Made by a program: the position numbers and the translations under genes. From Methylomonas sp. MK1 (GTDB lineage Bacteria; Pseudomonadota; Gammaproteobacteria; Methylococcales; Methylomonadaceae), in assembly GCF_000365425.1 (NCBI RefSeq), contig NZ_AQOV01000002.1, positions 1 to 64,000 of the forward strand: a stretch of 64,000 nucleotides of DNA. The letters run 5' to 3'. The first letter of the stretch is position 1; every line of letters starts with the position of its first letter. The notes under the pieces were generated by a model. It was not told the DNA's origin. It did no database searches and worked only from the letters and a program-made list of their open reading frames with translations. Shown here piece by piece: positions 54,769-63,885 of the stretch.

Positions 54769-55173
54769 ATGAATATTTCGACTATAGGAACCAACCTTGC
54801 CGCTAACCAAGCAGTCAGCGGAAAAACTTTGCCGCCTCAGTCCATCGGTAAAGTTGTCGAGGTAGCCGAGCAAAGCCAAGCACAGCGGACAGTCGATATG
54901 CGCCAGGTCTCGCTCAATGAAATCAACGCGTTGATCAAATCCGGCGTGGACGGTTTGCTGGACGTAGTGCCTTATATTCCAATCTCCACCAGCAACCCAT
55001 TCGCCGCACCGGATGCCGGCGACCTGAAGGTAGATTATTTGGGCCAGATCGAGGGGATGATCGACTTCCAGAAAAGCCGTCACGAAGACACCACTTTTCT
55101 GGAAAAAGTGTTGAACAACGTTAAACGTATCGACGGCATGGCCTTGCCGCCGAAACTGGATGTGATGGCTTGA
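54769..55173 (+). CDS. Hypothetical protein
   Basis: A 134-residue soluble protein I do not recognise. There is no signal peptide and no membrane segment. The sequence is mixed helix/coil with PYIPISTSNPFAAP in the middle and a charged helical end (DYLGQIEGMIDFQKSRHED). A clear ribosome site (AGGAGTTTGCG) precedes the ATG. It lies 91 bp after the hybrid kinase in the same direction and may belong to its regulon. Confidence 0.65.
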   Translation: MNISTIGTNLAANQAVSGKTLPPQSIGKVVEVAEQSQAQRTVDMRQVSLNEINALIKSGVDGLLDVVPYIPISTSNPFAAPDAGDLKVDYLGQIEGMIDFQKSRHEDTTFLEKVLNNVKRIDGMALPPKLDVMA

Positions 55174-55240
55174 GGCCCAGGGCGCGAGCCATCAAAACCT
55201 TCTTAACCCAGCGCCAATCGATTTATCTTAAACATGGCCC

Positions 55241-55271
55241 TTGACCCTCACGCAACGTCACGCTCTATGCT
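55241..55271 (+). promoter_or_regulatory. MerR-type promoter with 19-bp spacer
   Basis: TTGACC at 55241-55246 and TATGCT at 55266-55271 are separated by 19 bp, the overlong spacer that MerR-family activators need to twist. The spacer contains a partial dyad (TCACG ... CGTCAC). It lies 30 bp upstream of the MerR/TipAS gene start, which points to autoregulation. Confidence 0.75.
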
Positions 55272-55300
55272 AGCGGCACGCATAAGGAAGGAGCTAATCC

Positions 55301-56353
55301 ATGTTGCTTAAAGTGGGCGATCTCGCCAAACGTTGCGGACTGACGGTCCGTACCTTACACCACTACGACAGCATCGGTTTGCTTAAGCCTTCCGCGCGTT
55401 CCGATAGCGGCTACCGGTTGTATAACCGGGCCGACATTTCCAGATTGCATCAAATTCAAGCCTTACGGCGGTTTGGTTTGTCGCTGGCCGCTATCGGAGA
55501 CATTTTGGCAAACCCCGGACTGAATCTCGCGACTATCGTCGAACGGCAGATTGAAGCCCTGGACCAGCAAATCGCGCAAAGCCAAGCCTTGCGCGACCGC
55601 TTGTCCGGTCTGCAACTGCAATTGACGCGCGGAGAAGAGCCGGAGCTTGCCGATTGGCTAATAACTCTGGAGATGATGACCATGTACGATAAATATTTTT
55701 CCGCCAACGACTTAAAGCGCTTGCCGCTACTGGATATAGACGAAACCTCCACCGCCGGCGAATGGGCGGCACTGGTTCAAGCGGTGCACGAAGCTATGCG
55801 GGCCGGGCTCGTGCCGGAGAGTGCCGAGGCCCAAGCGTTGGCAAGGCAATGGATAGGCATGCTGGTGCGCGACACCCAAGGCGACCCTCGGTTGCTGGTC
55901 AAACTCAATGCGATGATGTATGGCGAACCGTCGGTACAAGCTAAAACCGGCGTGACGCCGGAACTCGTCACTTACATCCAGCGCGCGTTCATCGAGACCA
56001 AATTGACGATCTACGAAAAATACCTCGCACCGGATGAATTTGACTTCATGCGTGAGAACTACGGCAAGCACGCCGACGACTGGCCGCCGCTGATTGCCTC
56101 CATACGCCAACATCTGGAAGACGGTACGCCGCCGAACGATTCGCGGATGCAGCAACTGGCGCGGACCTGGCTGGATTTGTTCCGCGCCTACGCCGGCGAT
56201 AACCCGGAAACTCATGCCAAAATTCGAGCCGCCAATCAGGCAGAGCCTTATCTGTTCTTCGGTACGTTTATCGACCAGCCGCTGTTGGCTTACGTGTTTC
56301 AGGCGATGGCCGAACTGGGTCATGCCCGATTGCCGGGGAGCGGTGTGGCCTAG
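55301..56353 (+). CDS. MerR-family regulator with TipAS domain
   Basis: A 350-residue transcription activator. The N-terminal MerR winged helix (KVGDLAKRCGLTVRTLHHYD, then RSDSGYRLYNRADISRLHQI) is followed by a dimerisation coil and a C-terminal TipAS-like domain (about 125-340) of the antibiotic-recognition type, with paired repeats around ALARQWIGM and LARTWLDLFRAYAG. TipAL-type regulators sense thiopeptides and similar drugs; the ligand here is unknown. AGGAAGGAG is the ribosome site, and a MerR-type promoter lies at 55241-55271. Confidence 0.92.
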   Translation: MLLKVGDLAKRCGLTVRTLHHYDSIGLLKPSARSDSGYRLYNRADISRLHQIQALRRFGLSLAAIGDILANPGLNLATIVERQIEALDQQIAQSQALRDRLSGLQLQLTRGEEPELADWLITLEMMTMYDKYFSANDLKRLPLLDIDETSTAGEWAALVQAVHEAMRAGLVPESAEAQALARQWIGMLVRDTQGDPRLLVKLNAMMYGEPSVQAKTGVTPELVTYIQRAFIETKLTIYEKYLAPDEFDFMRENYGKHADDWPPLIASIRQHLEDGTPPNDSRMQQLARTWLDLFRAYAGDNPETHAKIRAANQAEPYLFFGTFIDQPLLAYVFQAMAELGHARLPGSGVA

Positions 56354-56360
56354 TAGACCG

Positions 56361-56450
56361 GCCCTAAATTTCCTGTAGCCGTCATTTCCGCGAAAGCGGA
56401 ATCCACCGTGATAACTGGACTCCAGCCGGCGCGGGAGAGACGATATTTCT
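56361..56450. repeat. Dispersed palindromic repeat, family B, copy 2
   Basis: Same order of parts as at 31805-31894: GCCCTAAATTTCCTG, the dyad TTCCGCGAAAGCGGAA, ATCCACCGTGATAACTGG, and a second GC-rich segment. It lies 8 bp after the MerR/TipAS stop and is non-coding. Confidence 0.8.
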
Positions 56451-56469
56451 CTTAATTTACGGAGTATGC

Positions 56470-57267
56470 ATGACCCTAATAAATCTGGTTCGCAAGTTGG
56501 CTGCCCGAAAGATAATTACCGGTTGGCCTTTGGTTTGGGTGCTGATGGCCGGGTTGCCAACTGGCGCACAGGCGTCTTATATCTGTCCCAACGGGCCGGG
56601 GCCTGGCGAAGTGCAGCTGGGCATCACGGGCGGTTCGCATGGCGTCGCCGCGATGCCGGTCTGCGAAGAGAATATTAACAACGTCTACGAATCCGCCGAA
56701 GATGCCGAAGCACCGGCACCGCGCGCCGATCCGCTGCAAACGCGTATCGGGGCGATGAGTTCGGTGCTGGAAGCAATGTCCATGGGCTATGACCGCTTAC
56801 ATGCCGCGCTCAACAAAGATCCGGAACTTAAAGCCATGGGCAATGGCATGTGGCAATATCAGCAAAACGGTCAGCCGCCGCGTCCTGGCGAAGGTTGCAG
56901 CGCGCTGTATACCAACCTGAAGGGCGCTCTGGTACTGTCGGGCCCGGATGGCGACTACAAAGGCGCGCTGATGACTTTTTGGGGACCGGATATTCCCAGC
57001 CCCCAAGCGGTCGGCACCATCAAAGTGACGCTGGATCAAGCGGACGGCCAGCCGCAAACGGTAACCGCCTTTAACTATGCCTCGCCAAACGGCAAGGTCG
57101 GCGCTATTGCGCTGGCGGTGCCGACCATACAAGCGCTATTGGATAACATGACGGACCAGCAATCCTTCGATATTGCTATCGACGGGAAATCCGTAATTCA
57201 TCTCGAATGGCAACACGGACTGGCGGCACGCGACCGGTTACGCCGTTGCGTGGCTGGGCAAGGTTGA
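56470..57267 (+). CDS. Secreted protein of unknown function
   Basis: A 265-residue exported protein. A long signal peptide ends near GAQASYIC. The middle is helical (TRIGAMSSVLEAMSMGYDRL); the C-terminal half is beta-rich with CSALYTNLKGALVLSGPDGD and GALMTFWGPDIP. Cysteines are at the mature N-terminus, in MPVCEEN, GEGCSAL and RRCVAG. I do not recognise the family. It is convergent with the methyltransferase gene. Confidence 0.65.
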   Translation: MTLINLVRKLAARKIITGWPLVWVLMAGLPTGAQASYICPNGPGPGEVQLGITGGSHGVAAMPVCEENINNVYESAEDAEAPAPRADPLQTRIGAMSSVLEAMSMGYDRLHAALNKDPELKAMGNGMWQYQQNGQPPRPGEGCSALYTNLKGALVLSGPDGDYKGALMTFWGPDIPSPQAVGTIKVTLDQADGQPQTVTAFNYASPNGKVGAIALAVPTIQALLDNMTDQQSFDIAIDGKSVIHLEWQHGLAARDRLRRCVAGQG

Positions 57268-57318
57268 CCATGATCGGTTCGCTGTCGATAGGACTGACTC
57301 ATCTCATCGGGCAACTTG

Positions 57319-58392
57319 CTACACTTTGGCCTCCAAAATCAGGTTGAACGGCGTTTCCGCTGCCCGGCGCAGACTGTTGAAACCGGCTTCGCGGAAGATG
57401 CCGGCCCAGCGCGCTTCGCCGGCTTGTGCGCCCAGAGCCAGACCTACGTCTTCTGACAACGAGTGGGCGCAGCAAATCGTCGTGGAGGCGGCGTAAAACA
57501 GGCGGCCGACGGTATTCAGGTTGTCCTCCACCCGGTCGTTGGCGTAAGGTTCCACCAGCATCACCGTGCCGCCCGGAGCTAGGGCTTCGGCGGCATATTT
57601 AGCCGCGCCCAGCGGATCGCCCATGTCGTGCAAGCAATCGAAAAAGCAGATCAGGTCGAAGCCGGTCTTCGGGTATGCCTGAGCACGCGCGACTTCGAAA
57701 CGCACCTGTTCAGCCCGTCCCTGGCGCTCGGCATGCCGTTGCGCAGCTTGGATCGAACCGGCATGGCTATCGAAACCGTAAAATCGGGATTTCGGAAATG
57801 CAGTAGCCATTTGCAAGGTGGAATGGCCGTGGCCGCAGCCAATGTCGGCCACATTGGCGCCGGCGTGCAGGCGTTCTTCGATACCGGCCAAGGCAGGCAG
57901 CCACTGCGATACCAAGTGCGCCTGGTAATAATTGCGGTAAAACGCCGAAACGCCGCAATACAGCCTGTCGTGGTGGTCGCCCCAGCCGACGCCGCTGCCG
58001 GTCTTAAATGCATGCAGGGTTTTCTCCTCGTCCAACCACATCGACGCGGCGACATTCCAGGCCGGCGCCATGAAAAACGGGCTGTCCTCATCCGCCAAAA
58101 CCAAGGCTTGTTCCGGTGTCAGTTCGTAGCTTTGGCTGGCCGGATGGTACAGGACATAGCCGGCGGCGGCTTGGCTGTTGAGCCATTCGCGGACGTAGCG
58201 CTCGGCACAACCGGCGTTTCGGGCGAGTTGTTGCGGACTCAACGGTCCCGCGTTGGCCATGGCCTGGTACAGCCCCAGCCGGTGGCCGAGGCTGACCATC
58301 ACGCCGCCGTACGAGGCGGCCAGATCGCCGACCGCGCGGTCAAGAAAGTGTTGTAATTGTTCCGGATCGGGTTGCTGCGCAGAAGCGGCCAT
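57319..58392 (-). CDS. SAM-dependent methyltransferase with winged-helix N-terminus
   Basis: A 357-residue class I methyltransferase. The N-terminal domain (about 25-110) is a winged-helix fold (LGLYQAMANAGPLSPQQLA, CAERYVREWLNSQAAAGYV) as in Rv2258c-like enzymes. The SAM site is VADIGCGHGHSTLQMA, with the acidic loop FYGFDSHAG and FDLICFFDCLHDMGDP. Small-molecule substrate; not identifiable. It is divergent from the GlxA-type relic at 58523. Confidence 0.9.
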   Translation of the reverse strand: MAASAQQPDPEQLQHFLDRAVGDLAASYGGVMVSLGHRLGLYQAMANAGPLSPQQLARNAGCAERYVREWLNSQAAAGYVLYHPASQSYELTPEQALVLADEDSPFFMAPAWNVAASMWLDEEKTLHAFKTGSGVGWGDHHDRLYCGVSAFYRNYYQAHLVSQWLPALAGIEERLHAGANVADIGCGHGHSTLQMATAFPKSRFYGFDSHAGSIQAAQRHAERQGRAEQVRFEVARAQAYPKTGFDLICFFDCLHDMGDPLGAAKYAAEALAPGGTVMLVEPYANDRVEDNLNTVGRLFYAASTTICCAHSLSEDVGLALGAQAGEARWAGIFREAGFNSLRRAAETPFNLILEAKV

Positions 58393-58522
58393 CTGTCCTC
58401 CTATTAATCGGGTAAAAAGTGGTGACCATAGTTTGCGGCTTCTAACTTCACCGGGCGAGTGTCAAAATGACCAAGTTCGGTTCATTTATGCCAGGGTATG
58501 CTCCCGGCACGAGGTTTTAACC

Positions 58523-59539
58523 ATGGCCAAGATTCACGTCAGTATCGTTGCGATCCCCGATGCTATGTTTTCGACACTCAGCGGGATTTATGATGTCTTG
58601 AACGCCTTTTCGATGTTGAGCGGCTATGACGATGTAGTTCCCGAAACCTCGCCGTTTTAAGTCGATATCGTCGGCCCTTCCCGCGACGCCTTTCGCACCG
58701 CCAGTGGCTTGACGCTTCAGCCGCACCGCACGTTCGAGGAGCTTCGCGCCAGCGACGTGGTGATAATTCCGTCGGTTGCGGTCCCGGAAGCCATCTGGAA
58801 CAGCGGGCGTTATCCCGAAGCCGTGGCATGGCTGCGGGCGATGCATGCGCGGGGTGCGATCTTGTGTTCGGCCTGCTCGGGCGTGTTATTGATGGCGGAA
58901 ACCGGCTTGCTGGACGGCAAGCCGGCGACGGTGCATTGGGCTTTTGCGCCGACCTTTCGGCAAAACTTCCCACAAGTGTCGCTACGCCTGGAGAAAATGT
59001 TGGTGATTGCCGGAGACCGCGAGCAGTTCGTCATGTCCGGCGCCTCCGCGTCCTGGCACGATCTGGTGCTTTACCTGGTCGCGCGCTTCGCCGGCCCCGC
59101 CACCGCGCAAGCTTTCTGTAAGTTTTTCGCACTGGAATGGCATCGCGACGGTCAAACGCCGTACTTGGTGTTCGAACAACCCGCCGACCATCAAGACGCC
59201 GTGGTGAAAGACGCGCAAAGTTGGCTGGCGCGGTATTTTGCGGTCGCCGCGCCGGTCGCGGCACTGGTAAAGCGGGCCGGGATTCCGGAACGCAGTTTCA
59301 AACGCCGTTTCAGCCAGGCCACCGGCTATTCGCCGATCGAATACGTGCAGCAGTTGCGCATCGAAGATGCCAAACGCCGCCTGGAAAGAAGCGACGCCAC
59401 GGTCGAACAGATTAGCTGGCTGGTCGGCTACGAAGACTCAGCTTCGTTCCGCCGTTTGTTCAAACGCATCGCCGGTGTGGCGCCTGGGGATTACCGCAAA
59501 AAATTCAGTCTGCCCCGTTTCGTACAGGACGCCGAATAA
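58523..59539 (+). pseudogene. GlxA-type AraC-family regulator interrupted by an in-frame TAA
   Basis: The sequence encodes a GlxA-family regulator: a DJ-1/PfpI-like N-terminal domain (SIVAIPDAMFSTLSGIYDVL; SACSGVLLMAETGLL) and an AraC-type C-terminal DNA-binding domain (FKRRFSQATGYSPIEYVQQL; ISWLVGYEDSASFRRLF). The ATG at 58523 has a GAGG ribosome site. A TAA stop at 58658-58660 is codon 46, in the same frame as the rest; without it the protein would have 338 residues. The frame downstream is otherwise intact. It is either a recent pseudogene, a sequencing error, or restarts internally at a TTG near 58709, which would lack the first DJ-1 strand. Confidence 0.82.
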
Positions 59540-59561
59540 TTTGTGCCGGGCCGGCTTGGAT

Positions 59562-60689
59562 TTACCCTCGAGCCGGCCCGTCCAACGACAGCCGCAAACC
59601 GCGAAAGCGCTTGCGGTACTGGGCCGGCGTCAGTTTGACCTGGCGTTGAAACAGCCGGTTGAAGAAACCGGCATCTTCGTAGCCGACATCGCGGGCGATG
59701 GTTTCGACCGGCTGGTCGCCGGCTTCCAGCATCTGCTTGGCTTCTTCCAGACGTAGCGTATGTACATATTCCAACGGCGACAAGCCGGTCGCGGCTTTGA
59801 AGCGACGGTTCAGGCTGCGCTCGCCGAGGCCGCTGAGCCGGGCCATCGCCGTAACCGGCGCAGGGCTACGGTAGTGTTCTGCAATCCAAACCTGACAACG
59901 GGCGATAAGCGCATCCTCGACCTGGCGAGTCTGCGCCAACCGGGCATAAGGTTGTTGGCCGATTTGGTGCCAGTCGATCAGATTTAGTCTGGCGACCTGC
60001 ATCGCTGCTTCCACCGACACCAGCCGGGCTATCAGAAACAAGGTCAGATCCAACCAGGAAGTACCGCCGCCGGCCATGATCAGGCGCTGATCGTCGCCGG
60101 AACACACCAGCGAACGCTGGCTGTGCACGTTGACCTTGGGAAAGCGTTGCCGCAATGTCGCGCAATAGGCCCAGTGGGTGGTGGCATCGTGGCCGTCCAG
60201 CAAACCGGCTTCCGCCAGCAGCATCGCCCCGGAGCAGGAAGCGGCTAAGGTCGCGCCGGCTTGATAGCGCTGTGTCAGCCAGGCAATTTCCCGGTCGAAC
60301 AAGCCGGCCATCGGCTCGCTGGGCGGAATGTTGACTTCCGGCACGCACACCACTGCCACCGGCGGGCAATCGGCCAGCGCGTAATCGATCGACACTGGAA
60401 CGCCGTTGCAGACAGTTAGCGGGCCTGAGTCGGCGGCCACCAGCAGCGGCCGGATGGCTTGCAGGCCGGCTTGACCGCTGACGATTAACGGCCAGTCTCG
60501 ACCTACCGACAGTAATAAATCGTACAAACCGAAAATCACCGATGCACTAGCGGCCGGAAAAACCAGAATCGCCACCGGTATGGGCGCAATGGCCGATTCG
60601 TCGGTTTTCGCGCCGATTTGGCGATGGCCTGGTGCGTCGGCTTGGGCTAAGGTATCGCCTGTATTGGAATCAATCGAGTGTGTCGCCAT
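59562..60689 (-). CDS. GlxA-type AraC-family transcription regulator
   Basis: A 375-residue regulator with a DJ-1/PfpI-like domain (about 38-235; SCSGAMLLAEAGLL holds the Cys at the nucleophile elbow) and a C-terminal AraC DNA-binding domain (MARLSGLGERSLNRRFKAAT; IARDVGYEDAGFFNRLFQ). It is related to the interrupted regulator at 58523, which is convergent with it. Its annotated start codon shares CATG with the start of the divergent hydroxylase gene at 60688; a later start is possible because the first 36 residues are not conserved-looking. Confidence 0.9.
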   Translation of the reverse strand: MATHSIDSNTGDTLAQADAPGHRQIGAKTDESAIAPIPVAILVFPAASASVIFGLYDLLLSVGRDWPLIVSGQAGLQAIRPLLVAADSGPLTVCNGVPVSIDYALADCPPVAVVCVPEVNIPPSEPMAGLFDREIAWLTQRYQAGATLAASCSGAMLLAEAGLLDGHDATTHWAYCATLRQRFPKVNVHSQRSLVCSGDDQRLIMAGGGTSWLDLTLFLIARLVSVEAAMQVARLNLIDWHQIGQQPYARLAQTRQVEDALIARCQVWIAEHYRSPAPVTAMARLSGLGERSLNRRFKAATGLSPLEYVHTLRLEEAKQMLEAGDQPVETIARDVGYEDAGFFNRLFQRQVKLTPAQYRKRFRGLRLSLDGPARG

Positions 60690-61488
60690 GCCTACCCCTA
60701 TCGAATTATTGCTGGACCCGATTTCGCTAACCCTGTTTGCGCTGTACGCGCTGCTGATAGCCTGGGAAGCCTTGCTACCGGCGCGGCCGTTACCGACCGT
60801 GCCAGGTTGGCGCTGGCGCGGTATCGCCGCGTTCGTCTGCTACTGGTTATTATCGTCTTATCTGCCGCTGCTGTGGAATGAATACCTGTTGCCGCATCAG
60901 CGGTTCGATCTGACCGGCCTCGGCGATGTTTACGGTGCGTTGGCCGGACTATTGCTGTACGAGTTTGGCGTTTACCTGTGGCATCGGGGCATGCATGCGT
61001 CGAACGGCTTGTGGCGTAGTTTTCATCAATGGCATCACAGCGCCGAGCGGCTGGACAGTTACGGCGCGTTCTGGTTCAGTCCGCTCGACATGCTGGGCTG
61101 GACGGTCTTGTCCAGTTTGACGTTGACCTTGCTGATCGGCATTACGCCGCAAGCCGCAACCTGGGTGCTATATGCGACGACGTTTTGCAGCGTGTTTCAG
61201 CACACCAACGTCAAAACGCCGTGCTGGTTGGGCTACCTGTTGCAACGGCCGGAAAGCCATTCCGTGCACCATCAGCATGGGCTGCACGCCGGCAATTATT
61301 CCGACCTGCCGTTATTTGACATCCTGTTCGGCACGTTTCGCAATCCGGCGGATTTTGCCGAGCAGACCGGTTTTTACCCCGGCGCTTCGAACCGGCTCCG
61401 GGATATGCTGCTGATGCGCGACGTCACTCGGCCGCGATTCAGCGCGCCGAGTACGATTACCGACAGCGAGCGGAGGAGTCCGTCCTGA
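60688..61488 (+). CDS. Fatty acid hydroxylase/sterol desaturase family membrane protein
   Basis: A 266-residue membrane protein with the di-iron histidine motifs of the superfamily: WHRGMH, HQWHHS and HSVHHQHG, plus a His in FQHTNV. About four membrane segments surround them. Enzymes of this group use O2 to hydroxylate or desaturate lipids, sterols or carotenoids; the substrate cannot be told. Its ATG overlaps the start of the divergent GlxA-type regulator, which suggests that regulator controls it. Frame open upstream to 60580, but that part is antisense to the regulator. Confidence 0.9.
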   Translation: MPTPIELLLDPISLTLFALYALLIAWEALLPARPLPTVPGWRWRGIAAFVCYWLLSSYLPLLWNEYLLPHQRFDLTGLGDVYGALAGLLLYEFGVYLWHRGMHASNGLWRSFHQWHHSAERLDSYGAFWFSPLDMLGWTVLSSLTLTLLIGITPQAATWVLYATTFCSVFQHTNVKTPCWLGYLLQRPESHSVHHQHGLHAGNYSDLPLFDILFGTFRNPADFAEQTGFYPGASNRLRDMLLMRDVTRPRFSAPSTITDSERRSPS

Positions 61489-61643
61489 ATTATTGGCGAT
61501 TTACATTGGTGACAGCGGCGATCTGTATATTCACCCTGATTGGCACGGTTTGGCGCATCTGCAGGGGTTGGCCGAAGCCCGCCGCCGGCTTTCATTCTGT
61601 TCACGCAGAGTATTTTGGTAGAACTGCCCGCTACACTGATTGA
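61485..61643 (+). CDS. Possible small membrane protein with CTG start
   Basis: A 52-codon frame begins with CTG, overlapping the hydroxylase stop (CTGA), seven bases after a strong GGAGGAG ribosome site. It encodes NYWRFTLVTAAICIFTLIGT, a likely membrane helix, then a basic tail. CTG starts are rare, so this is tentative. Its 3' end overlaps the convergent DUF2452 gene by 13 bp. Confidence 0.3.
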   Translation: MNYWRFTLVTAAICIFTLIGTVWRICRGWPKPAAGFHSVHAEYFGRTARYTD

Positions 61644-62212
61644 TCGCTACGGTTTATCAGTAACGTCTCCGCTTGCCGAAAACTCAAACCCAAAATACCC
61701 GATTTTTGCATGGATTGCTTCAGCGAATAGGCCAGCGCCGTTGCTAATACTCGGGAGTAATACGGCAGGGTTTCCAGATATACCGGCAATAGGTCGTCGA
61801 TTTTTTCGGCCTGTTGCATTTTCTGTTCAAGTTGCAGACGGCGATTTGCTATCTCTTGGATAAAAGCGTCATCGTTGGCGCAAGCGTCGGATAACGCCAA
61901 GGTCCAGGTTAAATCCGACTGTAATTCGCAGGTGCCTATGAAACGGCCGGATTGGCTTGGCGCCCATTGTTCCGGCGCAATCAACGATAGGCGGTATTGG
62001 CCATCCTTAAAATACAGCCAATACGCTTGTCCCGTGGTCGGTTTAAAACGAATTTGGCTATTTAAAACAAACAACGAGGTAAATAAATCGTTAGTAATTT
62101 GCTGAATGTTTTTGGCGGGTGCGATCAGCTGCTTTTTGGCTTGCTGCAAACTATCTAATATCGCGACGCTTCCTTTTCCCTGCGGATTGGCCAGTTTAAT
62201 TGTTAAATTCAT
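61631..62212 (-). CDS. DUF2452 protein
   Basis: A 193-residue soluble protein of the DUF2452 family. Marks are VAILDSLQQAKKQL, the region IRFKPTTGQAYWLYFKDGQY, SLIAPEQWAPSQSGRFIGTC and DLTWTLAL. Function unknown. The ATG at 62212 starts the conserved region; the frame is open to 62287. It follows the photolyase gene in the same direction, with a repeat-type hairpin between them. Confidence 0.82.
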   Translation of the reverse strand: MNLTIKLANPQGKGSVAILDSLQQAKKQLIAPAKNIQQITNDLFTSLFVLNSQIRFKPTTGQAYWLYFKDGQYRLSLIAPEQWAPSQSGRFIGTCELQSDLTWTLALSDACANDDAFIQEIANRRLQLEQKMQQAEKIDDLLPVYLETLPYYSRVLATALAYSLKQSMQKSGILGLSFRQAETLLINRSDQSV

Positions 62213-62313
62213 AAATCCAAGTATTCGGTAAGTATACAAAAACAGTATGCAGCTGGTTTGATCAACGCAGCGAATTCGGACGAACATTGATAGTTTTTAT
62301 TCCCCTCATCCTA

Positions 62314-62345
62314 GCCTTCTCCCGGAGGGAGAAGGCGATTTTTCT
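62314..62345. repeat. Intergenic hairpin between photolyase and DUF2452 genes
   Basis: Perfect 10-bp arms (62314-62323 with 62327-62336) and a GGA loop, built on CCTTCTCCC/GGGAGAAGG, next to CCTCATCCTA. This is a common dispersed intergenic motif. A T run on the plus strand side (62339-62343) would also let it act as a terminator for plus-strand transcripts. Confidence 0.7.
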
Positions 62346-62355
62346 GTCGATGTTT

Positions 62356-63885
62356 TCAAAGCCTCTCCAAATCCGCTAAAACCGTTTCCGCACGCCGGGC
62401 TATCGCATCGACCTCAGTCGCCGCAAACCGATCCAGATTGCGATAGACCATACTCAGGCGCGGATTGTGGTTTAGCTTAGCGCGATGACGAATGAAGAAA
62501 TGCCAATACAGAGCATTGAACGGGCAGGCGCGATCGCCGGTACGGGCTTTTTTGTCGTAGTGGCAGCCCTTGCAGTAATCGCTCATCCGGTCGATGTAAG
62601 CCGCGCTGGACACATAAGGTTTAGTCGCCAACACACCGCCGTCGGCGAACTGGCTCATGCCCAGCGTGTTAGGCAATTCCACCCATTCGAAGGCGTCGAT
62701 ATACACCCCCAGATACCAGCGATGCACCGCGTCGGGCGCCAAGCCTGCCAACAGAGCGAAATTGCCGATCACCATCAAGCGCTGGATGTGGTGGGCATAG
62801 GCGTACTGCAAGGATTGGCCAATGGCGGCAGCCAGGCAATTCATTCGGGTTTCGCCGGTCCAGAACCAGGAGGGCAAAGGGCGGTCATGACCGAAATAAT
62901 TGTGCGCGGCGTACTGCGGCATCTTTGCCCAATACACGCCGCGCACATACTCGCGCCAACCGAGAATCTGTCGGATAAAGCCTTCGACGGCCGCCAGCGG
63001 CGCGTGGCCTTGGCGATACGCGTGTTCGGCCCGTTCCACCACTTCACGCGGATTGAGCATTTTGGTATTCAAGGCAAACGATAGTAGCGAATGAAACAGC
63101 CGCCAGCTGCGCCGGCTCATCGCGTCCTGAAAATCGCCGAACTGTGGCAGGCCATCGGCGATGAAGGCTTCGAGTTGCTGCAAGGCTTCTGCACGATTTA
63201 GCGGCCAGCGAAAATTGCCGGCATCGGCGGTGCCGAAACTGTTCACGCCAGCCGTGCGGATGTCCTGCCAAAGTTTGGCGTGATTGTGGCGCGGCCGAGT
63301 ATCAACAGGCACAGCCGGCGCGCCGGGCCAAGTCTTGCGGTTGTCGCGGTCGAAATTCCATTGCCCGCCTATCGGGCGTTGATTGTCTTCCAGCAACACG
63401 CCATGTTTAACCCGCATGCGCCGATAGAACATTTCCATCAGCCAACGCGCTTTTGCGCCGAACAGTTGTGCCGCTTCGTGCCGTTGGCTGTAGAAATGTT
63501 CGCTGTCGTAAGCTTGGCTGCTGATAGCCAAGTTTTGGCAATAGTTGCTCAATTGCTGATCTAGTCGCCATTCGTCAGGTAGCTGGTATGCAAAATGTTG
63601 CACCTGATAGAGCTCGATCAAGTGATCCAGATTGGTAGTCAGCGATTGCCGATTATCGCTATCGTCGATTGTCAGGTAATGCACCCGATGGCCTTGGGCG
63701 GTCAAACACTCAGCAAAATCGCGCATTGCCGCGAAAATACCGATGATTTTTTGCGCATGGTGCAGCACATAATCGGTTTCCTGGCGGATTTCCATCAGTG
63801 TGTACACCACCTTGTTATCGGTTTGCTTAAACCAGCTGTGGAGTGGGTTTAGCTGGTCGCCCAGAATAAGACGTAGGGTGGTCAT
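62356..63885 (-). CDS. Iron-sulfur (6-4)-type photolyase/cryptochrome (FeS-BCP)
   Basis: A 509-residue protein of the prokaryotic FeS-BCP photolyase/cryptochrome group. The N-terminal antenna domain begins [16 protein letters not shown]. The FAD region shows [37 protein letters not shown] and [20 protein letters not shown]. The C-terminal cysteines in [20 protein letters not shown], with the earlier ones of this group, bind a [4Fe-4S] cluster. Members repair (6-4) photoproducts or act as light sensors. I chose the ATG at 63885; the frame continues to 63960. Confidence 0.92.
   Translation of the reverse strand: MTTLRLILGDQLNPLHSWFKQTDNKVVYTLMEIRQETDYVLHHAQKIIGIFAAMRDFAECLTAQGHRVHYLTIDDSDNRQSLTTNLDHLIELYQVQHFAYQLPDEWRLDQQLSNYCQNLAISSQAYDSEHFYSQRHEAAQLFGAKARWLMEMFYRRMRVKHGVLLEDNQRPIGGQWNFDRDNRKTWPGAPAVPVDTRPRHNHAKLWQDIRTAGVNSFGTADAGNFRWPLNRAEALQQLEAFIADGLPQFGDFQDAMSRRSWRLFHSLLSFALNTKMLNPREVVERAEHAYRQGHAPLAAVEGFIRQILGWREYVRGVYWAKMPQYAAHNYFGHDRPLPSWFWTGETRMNCLAAAIGQSLQYAYAHHIQRLMVIGNFALLAGLAPDAVHRWYLGVYIDAFEWVELPNTLGMSQFADGGVLATKPYVSSAAYIDRMSDYCKGCHYDKKARTGDRACPFNALYWHFFIRHRAKLNHNPRLSMVYRNLDRFAATEVDAIARRAETVLADLERL

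Noticed and set aside
57628..58356. Plus-strand frame of 242 codons
   Set aside because: Antisense to the methyltransferase gene, which shows clear SAM-binding motifs.
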